NCBI RefSeq assembly: GCF_051014445.1 | Contig: NW_027488366.1 | Coordinates: forward strand, 20,044,001 to 20,108,000 | Length of the DNA stretch: 64,000 nt | Source of the DNA: Colletes latitarsis | Lineage: Eukaryota; Arthropoda; Insecta; Hymenoptera; Colletidae | Reading direction: 5' to 3' | In this document: positions 50,040 through 62,824 of the stretch, in pieces | Layout of the letters: each line of letters opens with the position of its first letter | Position numbering within the stretch: the first letter of the stretch is position 1 | The notes under the pieces: model-generated | The model's input: the letters and a program-made list of their open reading frames with translations, nothing else | The model's database searches: none | What the model was told of the DNA's origin: nothing | Position numbers and translations under genes: made by a program

Positions 50040-53012
50040 TTAATCGACAGTTTCAGTGTGGTACCACATTACTACGTGATCCAAACCAGAAAAAAACCCA
50101 GGATCTTGTCAACGAGTATGTGAAGTGTGCGAAAGTATGAGTCTGATGAGGGATAATCCCAGACCTATCCCAGACCTAACATGCGTTATCCTCTAAAATA
50201 GTGATCGAAACCTGGTTTAATTGACTGTTTTAGTTGTGGTACCACTTTACTACGTGATCCAAAGCAGAAAAAACCCTCGATCAGGTCAACATGCATGTTA
50301 AAACTGCGAAAGTATGACCCTGATGAGGGCAAATCCCAGGCCTAACCTAGACCTAACATGCGTTATCTTCTAAAATATTGAGCGAAACCAGGTTTAATTG
50401 ACTGTTTCAGTGTGGTACCACATTACTACGTGATCCAATCCAGAAATATCCCAGGATCTAGCCATGAAGTATGAGAAATATGCGAAAGTATGAGCCTGAT
50501 GAGAGCAAATCCTAGACCTAGCCCAGACTTAACATGGGTTGTCCTCTAAAATATTTATCAAGACCAGGTTTAATTGATTGTTTCAGTGTGGTCCCACATT
50601 ACTACGTGATCCAAACCAGAAAAACCCATGATCCGTTCAACAAGTATGTGAAGAATGCGAAAGTATGAGTCTGATGAGTGAAAATCCCAGGCCTAACCTA
50701 GACCTAACATGGTTTATCCTCAAGAATATTGATCCAAACAAGGTTTAATGGACTGTTTCAATGTGGTACCACTTTACTACGTGATCCAAAGCAGAAAAAA
50801 CCCTCGATCACGTCAACATGTATGTTAAAACTGCGAAAGTATGACCCTGATAAGGCAAATCCCAGGCCTAACCTAGGCCTAACATGCGTTATCTTCTAAA
50901 ATATTGAGCGAAACCAGGTTTAATTGACTGTTTCAGTGTAGTACCACATTACTACGTGATCCAATCCAGAAATAGCCCAGGATCTAGCCATGAAGTATGA
51001 GAAATATGCGAAAGTATGAGCCTGATGGGGGCAAATCCTAGACCTAACCCAGACCTAACATACGTTGTCCTCTAAAATATTTATCAAGACCAGGTTTAAT
51101 TGATTGTTTCAGTGTGGTCCCACATTACTACGTGATCCAAACCAGAAAGAACCCAGGATCCGTTCAACAAGTATGTGAAGAATGCGAAAGTGTGAGTCTG
51201 ATGAGTGAAAATCTCGGGGCTAACCTAGACCTAACATGCGTTATCCTCTAAAATATTGATGCAAACCAGGTTTAATGGACTGTTTCAGTGTGGTACCACT
51301 TTACTACGTGATCCAAAGCAGAAATAGCCCAGGATCCAGCCATGAAGTATGAGAAATATGAGAAAGTATGAGCCTGATGTGGGCAAATCCTAGACCTGAC
51401 CTAGACCTAACATGCGTTATCCTCAATAATATTGATCGAAACCAGGTTTAATCGACTGTTTCAGTGTGTTACCACATTACTACGTGATCCAAACCAGAAA
51501 AAAACCCAGGATCTGTTCAACGAGTATGTGAAGTGTGCGAAAGTATGAGTCTGATGAGGGCTAATCCCAGACCTACCCCAGACCTAACTTGCGTTATCCT
51601 CTAAAATATTTATCCAGACCAGGTTTCATTGAATGTTTCAGTGTGGTACCACATTACTACGTGATCCAATCCCGAAAAAACCCAGGATCCGTTCAACAAG
51701 TATGTGAAGAATGCGAAAGTATGAGTCTGATGAGTGAAAATCCCAGACCAAACCTAGACCTAACATGCGTTATCCTCAAAAATATTGATCGAAACCTGGT
51801 TTAATCGACTGTTTCAGTGTGGTACCACATTACTATGTGATCCAAACCAGAAAATAACACAGGATCTGTTCAACGAGTATGTGAAGAAAGCGAAAGTATG
51901 AGTCTGATGAGGGCTAATCCCAGACCTATCCCAGACCTAACTTGCGTTATCCTCTAAAATATTTATCCAGACCTGGTTTCATTGAATGTTTCAGTGTGGT
52001 ACCACATTACTACGTGATCCAAACCAGAAAAAAACCCAGGATTTGATCAACGAGTATGTCAAGTGTGCGAAAGTATGAGTCTGATGAGGGCAAATCCCAG
52101 ACCTATCCCAGACCTAACTTGCGATATCCTCTAAAATATTGATCGAAACCAGGTTTAATTGACTGTTTTATTGTGGTACCACACTACTACGGGATCAAAA
52201 CCAGAAAAAACCCAGGATCTGTTCAACAAGTATGTGAAGAACGCGAAAGTATGAGCCTGATGAGGGCAAATCCCAGACCTATCCCAGACCTAACTTGCGT
52301 TATCCTCCAAAATATTTATCAAGGCCAGGTTCAATTGAATGTTTCAGTGTGGTACCACATTACTATGTGATCCAAAGCAGAAAAAACCCTCGATCAGGTC
52401 AACATGTATGTTAAAACTGCGAAAGTATGACCCTGATCAGGGCAAATCCCCGGCCTAACCTAGTCCTAACATGCGCTGTCCTCTAAAATATTGATGGAAA
52501 CCAGGTTTAATTGACTGTTTCAGTGTTGTACTTCATTACTACGTGATCCACTCCAGAAAAAACCCAGGATCTGTTCAACGAGAATGTGAAGTGTGCGTAG
52601 GTATGAGTCTGATGAGTGAAAATCCCAGGCCTAACCTAGACCTAACATGCGTTGTCCTCAAAAATAGTGATCGAAACCTGGTTTAATCGACTGTTTCAGT
52701 GTGGTACCACATTACTATGTGATCCAAACCAGAAAATAACCCAGGATCTGTTCAACGAGTATGTGAAGTGTGCGAAAGTATGAGTCTGATGAGGGCAAAT
52801 CCCAGACCTATCACAGACCTAACATGCGTTATCCTCTAAAATATTTATCAAGACCAGGTTTAATTGATTGTTTCAGTGTGGACCCACATTACTACGTGAT
52901 CCAAACCAGAAAAAACCCAGGATCCGTTCAACAAGTATGTGAAGAATGCGAAAGTATGAGTCTGATGAGTGAAAATCCCAGGCCTAACCTAGACCTAACA
53001 TGCGTTATCCTC
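50040..53012 (+). repeat. 176-bp satellite, 2,996-bp duplication copy 1
   Basis: Seventeen monomers that recur directly downstream at an offset of 2,996 bp. The start is where 49,980-50,040 stops matching 52,976-53,036. About 20-25 differences are visible, so it is older than the 37-mer duplication. Its monomer order differs from that of the 17-mer at the left end of the window. Confidence 0.9.
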
Positions 53013-56008
53013 TAAAATATTGATCGAAGCCAAGTTTAATCGACTGTTTCAGTGTGGAACCACATTACTACGTGATCCAAGCCAGAAAAAAACCCAGGAT
53101 CTTGTCAACGAGTATGTGAAGTGTGCGAAAGTATGAGTCTGATGAGGGATAATCCCAGACCTATCCCAGACCTAACTTGCGTTATCCTCTAAAATAGTGA
53201 TCGAAACCAGGTTTAATTGACTGTTTTAGTTGTGGTACCACTTTGCTACGTGATCCAAAGCAGAAAAAACCCTCGATCAGGTCAACATGCATGTTAAAAC
53301 TGCGAAAGTATGACCCTGATGAGGGCAAATCCCAGGCCTAACCTAGACCTAACATGCGTTATCTTCTAAAATATTGAGCGAAACCAGGTTTAATTGACTG
53401 TTTCAGTGTGGTACCACATTACTACGTGATCCAATCCAGAAATATCCCAGGATCTAGCCATGAAGTATGAGAAATATGCGAAAGTATGAGCCTGATGAGA
53501 GCAAATCCTAGACCTAACCCAGACCTAACATGGGTTGTCCTCTAAAATATTTATCAAGACCAGGTTTAATTGATTGTTTCAGTGTGGCCCCACATTACTA
53601 CGTGATCGAAACCAGAAAAACCCAGGATCCGTTCAACAAGTATGTGAAGAATGCGAAAGTATGAGTCTGATGAGTGAAAATCCCAGGCCTAACCGAGACC
53701 TAACATGCTTTATCCTCAAGAATATTGATCCAAACAAGGTTTAATGGACTGATTCAATGTGGTACCACTTTACTACGTGATCCAAAGCAGAAAAAACCCT
53801 CGATCACGTCAACATGTATGTTAAAACTGCGAAAGTATGACCCTGATAAGGCAAATCCCAGGCCTAACCTAGGCCTAACATGCGTTATCTTCTAAAATAT
53901 TGAGCGAAACCAGGTTTAATTGACTGTTTCAGTGTAGTACCACATTACTACGTGATCCAATCCAGAAATAGCCCAGGATCTAGCCATGAAGTATGACAAA
54001 TATGCGAAAGTATGAGCCTGATGGGGGCAAATCCTAGACCTAACCCAGACCTAACATACGTTGTCCTCTAAAATATTTATCAAGACCAGGTTTAATTGAT
54101 TGTTTCAGTGTGGTCCCACATTACTACGTGATCCAAACCAGAAAGAACCCAGGATCCGTTCAACAAGTATGTGAAGAATGCGAAAGTGTGAGTCTGATGA
54201 GTGAAAATCTCGGGGCTAACCTAGACCTAGCATGCGTTATCCTCTAAAATATTGATGCAAACCAGGTTTAATGGACTGTCTCAGTGTGGTACCACTTTAC
54301 TACGTGATCCAAAGCAGAAATAGCCCAGGATCCAGCCATGAAGTATGAGAAATATGAGATAGTATGAGCCTGATGAGGGCAAATCCTAGACCTGACCTAG
54401 ACCTAACATGCGTTATCCTCAATAATACTGATCGAAACCAGGTTTAATCGACTGTTTCAGTGTGTTACCACATTACTACGTGATCCAAACCAGAAAAAAA
54501 CCCAGGATCTGTTCAACGAGTATGTGAAGTGTGCGAAAGTATGGGTCCGATGAGGGCTAATCCCAGACCTACCCCAGACCTAACTTGCGTTATCCTCTAA
54601 AATATTTATCCAGACCAGGTTTCATTGAATGTTTCAGTGTGGTACCACATTACTACGTGATCCAATCCAGAAAAAACCCAGGATCCGTTCAACAAGTATG
54701 TGAAGAATGCGAAAGTATGAGTCTGATGAGTGAAAATCCCAGACCAAACCTAGACCTAACATGCGTTATCCTCAAAAATATTGATCGAAACCTGGTTTAA
54801 TCGACTGTTTCAGTGTGGTACCACATTACTATGTGATCCAAACCAGAAAATAACACAGGATCTGTTCAACGAGTATGTGAAGAAAGCGAAAGTATGAGTC
54901 TGATGAGGGCTAATCCCAGACCTATCCCAGACCTAACTTGCGTTATCCTCTAAAATATTTATCCAGACCTGGTTTCATTGAATGTTTCAGTGTGGTACCA
55001 CATTACTACGTGATCCAAACCAGAAAAAAACCCAGGATTTGATCAACGAGTATGTCAAGTGTGCAAAAGTATGAGTCTGATGAGGGCAAATCCCAGACCT
55101 ATCCCAGACCTAACTTGCGATATCCTCTAAAATATTGATCGAAACCAGGTTTAATTGACTGTTTTATTGTGGTACCACACTACTACGGGATCAAAACCAG
55201 AAAAAACCCAGGATCTGTTCAACAAGTATGTGAAGAACGCGAAAGTATGAGCCTGATGGGGGCAAATCCCAGACCTATCCCAGACCTAACTTGCGTTATC
55301 CTCCAAAATATTTATCAAGGCCAGGTTCAATTGAATGTTTCAGTGTGGTACCACATTACTATGTGATCCAAAGCAGAAAAAACCCTCGATCAGGTCAACA
55401 TGTATGTTAAAACTGCGAAAGTATGACCCTGATCAGGGCAAATCCCCGGCCTAACCTAGTCCTAACATGCGCTGTCCTCTAAAATATTGATGGAAACCAG
55501 GTTTAATTGACTGTTTCAGTGTTGTACTTCATTACTACGTGATCCACTCCAGAAAAAACCCAGGATCTGTTCAACGAGAATGTGAAGTGTGCGTAGGTAT
55601 GAGTCTGATGAGTGAAAATCCCAGGCCTAACCTAGACCTAACATGCGTTGTCCTCAAAAATAGTGATCGAAACCTGGTTTAATCGACTGTTTCAGTGTGG
55701 TACCACATTACTATGTGATCCAAACCAGAAAATAACCCAGGATCTGTTCAACGAGTATGTGAAGTGTGCGAAAGTATGAGTCTGATGAGGGCAAATCCCA
55801 GACCTATCACAGACCTAACATGCGTTATCCTCTAAAATATTTATCAAGACCAGGTTTAATTGATTGTTTCAGTGTGGACCCACATTACTACGTGATCCAA
55901 ACCAGAAAAAACCCAGGATCCGTTCAACAAGTATGTGAAGAATGCGAAAGTATGAGTCTGATGAGTGAAAATCCCAGGCCTAACCTAGACCTAACGTGCG
56001 TTATCCTC
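53013..56008 (+). repeat. 176-bp satellite, 2,996-bp duplication copy 2
   Basis: Follows copy 1 until about 56,008, where TCAAAAATATTGATCG replaces TCTAAAATATTGATCG and the order changes. The two copies sit head to tail with no other DNA between them. Confidence 0.9.
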
Positions 56009-57540
56009 AAAAATATTGATCGAAACCTGGTTTAATCGACTGTTTCAGTGTGGTACCACATTACTATGTGATCCAAACCAGAAAATAACCCAGGATCTGT
56101 TCAACGAGTATGTGAAGTGTGCGAAAGTATGAGTCTGATGTGGGCAAATCCCAGACCTATCCCAGACCTAACACGCGTTATCCTCTAAAATATTTATCAA
56201 GACCAGGTTTAATTGATTGTTTCAGTGTGGACCCACATAACTACGTGATCCAAACCAGAAAAAACCCAGGATCCGTTCAACAAGTATGTGAAGAATGCGA
56301 ATGTATGAGTCTGATCAGTGAAAATCTCAGGCCTTACCTAAACCTAACTTGCGTTGTCCTCTAAAATATTGATGGAAACCAGGTTTCATTGACTGTTTCA
56401 GTGTGGTACTACATTACTACGTAATGCAATCCAGAAAAAGCTCAGGATCTAGCCATCAAGTATGAGAAATATGCGAAAGAATGAGCCTGATGAGAGCAAA
56501 TCCCAGACCTATCCCAGACCTAACTTGTGTTATCCTCCAAAATATTTATCAAGGCCAGGTTCAATTGAATGTTTCAGTGTGGTACCACATTACTATGTGA
56601 TCCAAACCAGAAAATAATGCAGGATCTGTTCAACGAGTATGTGAAGTGTGCGAAAGTGTGAGTCTGATGAGGGCAAATCCCAGACCTATCACGGACCTAA
56701 CATGCGTTATCCTCTAAAATATTTATCAAGACCAGGTTTAATTGATTGTTTCAGTGTGGACCCACATTACTACGTGAACCAAACCAGAAAAAACCTAGGA
56801 TCCGTTCAACAAGTATGTGAAAAACGCGAAAGTATGAGCCTGATGAGGGCAAATCCCAGACCTGTCCCAGACCTAACTTGCGTTATCCTCTAAAATATTG
56901 ATCGAAGCCAAGTTTAATCGACTGTTTCAGTGTAGAACCACATTACTACGTGATCCAAGCCAGAAAAAAACCCAGGATCTTGTCAACGAGTATGTGAAGT
57001 GTGCGAAAGTATGAGTCTGATGAGGGCTAATCCCAGACCTATCCCAGACCGAGCTTGCGTGATCCTGTAAAATATAGATCGAAACCAGGTTTAATTGACT
57101 GTTTTAGTGTGGTACCACATTACTACGTGATCCAAACCAGAAAAAACCCAGGATCTGTTTAACAAGTATGTGAAAAACGCGAAACTGTGAGCCTGATGAG
57201 GGCAAATCTTAGACCTAACCCAGACCTAAGATGCGTTATCCTCTAAAATATTTATCCAGAACAGGTTTCATTGAATGTTCCAGTGTGGTACCACTTTACT
57301 ACGTGATCCAATCCAGAAATAGCCCAGGATCTAGCCACGAAGTATGAGTAATATGCGATAGTAAGAGCCTGATGAGGGCAAATCCTAGACCTATCCCAGA
57401 CCTAACTTGCGTTATCCTCTAAAATATTTATCAAGACCAGGTTTAATTGAATGTTTCAGTGAGGTACCACATTACTACGTGATCCAAACCAGAAAAAACC
57501 CAGGATCCGTTCAACAAGTATGTGAAGAATGCGAAAGTAT
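56009..57540 (+). repeat. 176-bp satellite, mosaic edge of the main subfamily
   Basis: Last monomers of the main subfamily. About 57,170-57,400 carry the rare variants GAAACTGTGAGCC, AAATCTTAGACC and CCTAAGATGCG, otherwise seen only near 1,360, 4,350, 7,160 and 9,280, about 50 kb away. The final monomer (from 57,407) changes type within itself at about 57,541. Confidence 0.88.
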
Positions 57541-57760
57541 GAGCAAGATGATTGCAAATACCAGAACTAACCCAGACATAGCCAGCGTTATCCTCTAAAA
57601 CACTAATCGGAACCAGCTATTATTGACTGCTTCAGTGAGGTACCTCATTACTACGTGGTCCAAACTAGAAAAAATCCAGCATCTGGCCAACAAGTATGCG
57701 AAAAAAGCGAAAGTATGTGCGAGATGATTGCAAATACCAGAACTAACCCAGACATAGCCA
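57541..57760 (+). repeat. Start of the second satellite subfamily
   Basis: From 57,541 (GAGCAAGATGATTGCAAATA) the 176-bp units switch to a variant with CCAGAACTAACCCAGACATA, GCATCTGGCCAACAAG and ATGCGAAAAAAGCG. The monomer phase is unchanged. The first full unit starts at 57,585 and carries the altered dyad TGAGGTACCTCA. Confidence 0.9.
57636..57647. promoter_or_regulatory. Dyad with matched changes in both arms, TGAGGTACCTCA
   Basis: Same monomer position as the common dyad, but T-to-A in the left arm and A-to-T in the right, so symmetry is kept. Further copies: 58,164-58,175, 58,692-58,703, 61,508-61,519, 63,972-63,983. All are in the second subfamily and probably share one origin. Confidence 0.7.
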
Positions 57761-58816
57761 GCGTTATCCTCTAAAATACCATTCGGAACCAGCTTCTATT
57801 GACTGTTTCAGTGTAGTACCACATTACTACGTGATACAAACCAGAAAAAGCCCAGGATCTGGCCAACAAGTATGCGAGAAATGCGAAGGTACGAGCCAGA
57901 TGAGGGCAAATCCCAGACCTAACCGAGATATAACGGGCAATATCCTCTAAAGTATTAATCGAAACTAGGTTTAATTGACTGTTTCGGTGTGGAACGTCAT
58001 TATTACGTGATCCAAACCAGAAAAAACCCAGCATCTGGCCAACAAGTATGCGAAAAAAGCGAAAGTATGAGCAAGATGATTGCAAATACCAGAACTAACC
58101 CAGACATAGCCAGCGTTATCCTCTAAAACACTAATCGGAACCAGCTTTTATTGACTGTTTCAGTGAGGTACCTCATTACTACGTGGTACAAACTAGAAAA
58201 AACCCAGCATCTGGCCAACAAGTATGCGAAAAAAGCGAAAGTATGAGCAAGATGATTGCAAATACCAGAACTAACCCAGACATAGCCAGCGTTATCCACT
58301 AAAATACTATTTGGAACCAGCTTCTATTGACTGTTTCAGTGTAGTACCACATTACTACGTGATACAAACCAGAAAAAGGCCAGGATCTGGCCAACAAGTA
58401 TGCGAGAAATGCGAAGGTACGAGCCAGATGAGGGCAAATCCCAGACCTAACCGAGATATAACCGGCAATATCCTCTAAAATATTAATCGAAACTAGGTTT
58501 AATTGACTGTTTCGGTGTGGAACGTCATTATTACGTGATCCAAACCAGAAAAAACCCAGCATCTGGCCAACAAGTATGCGAAAAAAGCGAAAGTATGAGC
58601 AAGATGATTGCAAATACCAGAACTAACCCAGACATAGCCAGCGTTATCCTCTAAAACACTAATCGGAACCAGCTTTTATTGACTGTTTCAGTGAGGTACC
58701 TCATTACTACGTGGTACAAACTAGAAAAAACCCAGCATCTGGCCAACAAGTATGCGAAAAAAGCGAAAGTATGAGCAAGATGATTGCAAATACCAGAACT
58801 AACCCAGACATAGCCA
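57761..58816 (+). repeat. Second subfamily: two 528-bp trimer units
   Basis: Units start at 57,761 and 58,289 with the order M1 (TATTCGGAACCAGCTTC, dyad TGTAGTACCACA), M2 (TTAATCGAAACTAGG, no dyad, GGAACGTCATTATTACG), M3 (CTAATCGGAACCAGC, dyad TGAGGTACCTCA). The period is exactly 528 bp. Minus-strand frames of 104 codons run through two monomers but are repeat by-products. Confidence 0.9.
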
Positions 58817-60360
58817 GCGTTATCCACTAAAATACTATTTGGAACCAGCTTCTATTGACTGTTTCAGTGTAGTACCACATTACTACGTGATACAAACCAG
58901 AAAAAGGCCAGGATCTGGCCAACAAGTATGCGAGAAATGCGAAGGTACGAGCCAGATGAGGGCAAATCCCAGACCTAACCGAGATATAACCGGCAATATC
59001 CTCTAAAATATTAATCGAAACTAGGTTTAATTGACTGTTTCGGTGTGGAACGTCATTATTACGTGATCCAAACCAGAAAAAACCCAGCATCTGGCCAACT
59101 AGTATGCGAAAAAAACGAAAGTATGAGCAAGATGATTGCAAATACCAGAACTAACCCAGACATAGCCAGCGTTATCCTCTAAAATACTATTCGGAACCAG
59201 TTTCTATTGACTGTTTCAGTGTAGTACCACATTACTACGTGATACAAACCAGAAAATGGACAGGATCTGGCCAACAAGTATGCGAGAAATGCGAAAGTAC
59301 GAACCAGATGAGGGCAAATCCCAGACCTAACCGAGACAAAACCGGCGTTATCCTCTAAAATATTAATCGCAACCAGGTTTAATTGACTGTCCAGGTGTGG
59401 AACCTCATTACTACGGGATCCAAACCAGAAAAAACCCAGCATCTGGCAAACAAGTATGCGAAAAATGCGAAAGTATGAGCCAGATGATTGCGAATACCAG
59501 AACTAACCCAGACATAACCAGCGTTATCCTCTAAAACACTAATCGGAACCGGCTTTTATTGACTGTTTCAGTGTGGTACCACATTACTACGTGATCCAAA
59601 CCAGAAAAAGCCCTGGATCTGGCCAACAAGTATGCGAAAAATGCGAAAGTACGGGCCAGATGAGGGCAAATCCCAGACCTAACCGAGACATAACCAGCGT
59701 TGTCCTCTAAAATACTATTCGGAACTAGCTTCTATTGACTGTTTCAGTGTGGTACCACATTACTACGTGATACAATCCAGAAAAAGCCCAGGATCTGGCC
59801 AACAAGTATGCGAAAAATACGAAAGTACGAGCCAGATGAGGGCAAATCCCAGACCTAACCAAGACAAAACCGGCGTTATCCTCTAAAATATTAATCGCAA
59901 CCAGGTTTAATTGACTGTTTCGGTGTGGAACCTCATTACTACGGGATCCAAACCAGAAAAAACCCAGGATGTTGCCAACAAATATGCGAAAAACGCGAAA
60001 GTATGAGCCAGATAATTGCAAATACCAGAACTAACCCAGACATAGCCAGCGTTATCCTCTAAAATACTATTCGGAACCAGCTTCTATTGACTGTTTCAGT
60101 GTGGTACCACATTACTACGTGATACAAACCAGAATAAGGCCAGGATATGGCCAACAAGTATGCGAAAAATGCGCAGGTACGAGCCAGATGAGGGCAAATC
60201 CCGGATCTAACCGAGATATAACCGGCGTTATCCTCTAACATATTAATCGAAACCAGGTTTAATTGGCTGCTTCGGTGTGGAACGTTATTATTACGGGATC
60301 CAAACCAGAAAAAACCCAGCATCTGGCCAACAAATATGCGAAAAACGCGAAAGTATGGGC
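58817..60360 (+). repeat. Second subfamily: dimer-based array
   Basis: Monomers mostly alternate between an M1-like and an M2-like type with a 352-bp period. M1-like units contain GTGTGGTACCACATT or GTGTAGTACCACATT; M2-like units contain GTGTGGAACCTCATT or GGAACGTCATT. No gene is seen. Confidence 0.85.
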
Positions 60361-62824
60361 CAGATGATTGCAAATACCAGAACTAACCCAGACATAGCCA
60401 GCGTTATCCTCTAAAATACTATTCGGAACCAGCTTCTATTGACTGTTTCAGTGTGGTACCACATAACTACGTGATCCAAATCAGCAAAAAGCCTAGGATC
60501 TGGCCAACAAGAATGCAAAAATGCGAAAGTACGGGCCAGATGAGGGCAAATCCCAGACCTAACCGAGATATAACCGGCAATATCCTCTAAAATATTAATC
60601 GAAACTAGGTTTAATTGACTGTTTCGGTGTGGAACGTCATTATTACGTGATCCAAACCAGAAAAAACCCTGCATCTGGCCAACAAGTATGCGAGAAATGC
60701 GAAAGTACGAGCCAGATGATTGCAAATACCAGAACTAACCCAGACATAACCAGCGTTATCCTCTAAAACACTAATCGGAACCAGCTTCTATTGACTGTTT
60801 CAGTGTAGTACCACATTACTACGTGATACAAACCAGAAAAAGCCCAGGATCTGGCCAACAAGTATGCGAGAAATGCGAAGGTACGAGCCAGATGAGGGCA
60901 AGTCCCAGACCTAACCGAGATATAACCGGCAATATCCTCTAAAATATTAATCGAAACTAGGTTTAATTGACTGTTTCGGTGTGGGACGTAATTATTACGT
61001 GATCCAAACCAGAAAAAACCCAGCATCTGGCCAACAAGTATGCGAAAAAAGCGAAAGTATGAGCAAGATGATTGCAAATACCAGAACTAACCCAGACATA
61101 GCCAGCGTTATCCTCCAAAATACTATTCGGAACCAGCTTCTATTGACTGTTTCAGTGTAGTACCACATTACTACGTGATACAAACCAGAAAAAGGCCAGG
61201 ATCTGGCCAACAAGTATGCGAGAAATGCGAAAGTACGAACCAGATGAGGGCAAATCCCAGACCTAACCGAGACAAAACCGGCGTTATCCTCTAAAATATT
61301 AATCGCAACCAGGTTTAATTGACTGTTCAGGTGTGGAACCTCATTACTACGGGATCCAAACCAGAAAAAACCCAGCATCTGGCAAACAAGTATGCGAAAA
61401 AAGCGAAAGTATGAGCCAGATGATTGCGAATACCAGAACTAACCCAGACATAACCAGCGTTATCCTCTAAAACACTAATCGGAACCAGCTTTTATTGACC
61501 GTTTCAGTGAGGTACCTCATTACTACGTGGTCCAAACCAGAAAAAACCCAGGATCTGGCCAACAAGTATGCGAAAAATGCGAAAGTACGGGCCAGATGAG
61601 GGCCAATCCCAGACCTAACCGAGACATAACCAGCGTTGTCCTCTAAAATACTATTCGGAACTAGCTTCTATTGACTGTTTCAGTGTGGTACCACATTACT
61701 ACGTGATCCAAACCAGAAAAAGCCCAGGATCTGGCCAACAAGTATGCGAAAAATGCGAAAGTACGGGCCAGATGAGGGCCAATCCCAGACCTAACCGAGA
61801 CATAACCAGCGTTGTCCTCTAAAATACTATTCGGAACTAGCTTCTATTGACTGCTTCAGTGTGGTACCACATTACTACGTGATACAAACGAGAAAAAGCC
61901 CAGGATCTGGCCAACAAGTATGCGAAAAATGCGAAAGTACGAGCCAGATGAGGGCAAATCCCAGACCTAACCAAGACATAACCGGCGTTATCCTCTAAAA
62001 TATTAATCGCAACCAGGTTTAATTGACTGTTTCGGTGTGGAACCTAATTACTGCGGGATCCAAACCAGAAAAAACCCAGGATCTTCCCAACAAATATAAG
62101 AAAAACGCGAAAGTATGAGCCAGATGATTGCAAATACCAGAACTAACCCAGACATAGCCAGCGTTATCCTCTAAAATACTATTCGGAACCAGCTTCTATT
62201 GACTGTCTCAGTGTGGTACCACATTACTACGTGATACAAACCAGAATAAGGCCAGGATATGGCCAACAAGTATGCGAAAAATGCGCAGGTACGAGCCAGA
62301 TGAGGGCAAATCCCGGATCTAACCGAGATATAACCGGCGTTATCCTCTAACATATTAATCGAAACCAGGTTTAATTGGCTGTTTCGGTGTGGAACGTCAT
62401 TATTACGGGATCCAAACCAGAAAAAACCCAGCATCTGGCCAACAAATATGCGAAAAACGCGAAAGTATGGGCCAGATGATTGCAAATACCAGAACTAACC
62501 CAGACATAGCCAGCGTTATCCTCTAAAATACTATTCGGAACCAGCTTCTATTGACTGTTTCAGTGTGGTACCACATAACTACGTGATCCAAATCAGCAAA
62601 AAGCCTAGGATCTGGCCAACAAGAATGCAAAAATGCGAAAGTACGGGCCAGATGAGGGCAAATCCCAGACCTAACCGAGATATAACCGGCGTTATCCTCT
62701 AAAATATTAATCGCAACCAGGTTTAATTGACTGTTTCGGTGTGGAACTTCATTACTACGGGATCCTAACCAGAAAAAACCCAGGATCTGGCCAATAAATA
62801 TGCGAAAAACGCGAAAGTATGGGC
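60361..62824 (+). repeat. Second subfamily: 14-mer HOR copy 1 (2,464 bp)
   Basis: Positions 60,361-61,536 match 62,825-64,000 at an offset of 2,464 bp with only a few differences. Inside, 60,059-60,600 also matches 62,171-62,712 (12 monomers), and one monomer is doubled almost exactly at about 61,549-61,724 and 61,725-61,900. Confidence 0.86.
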
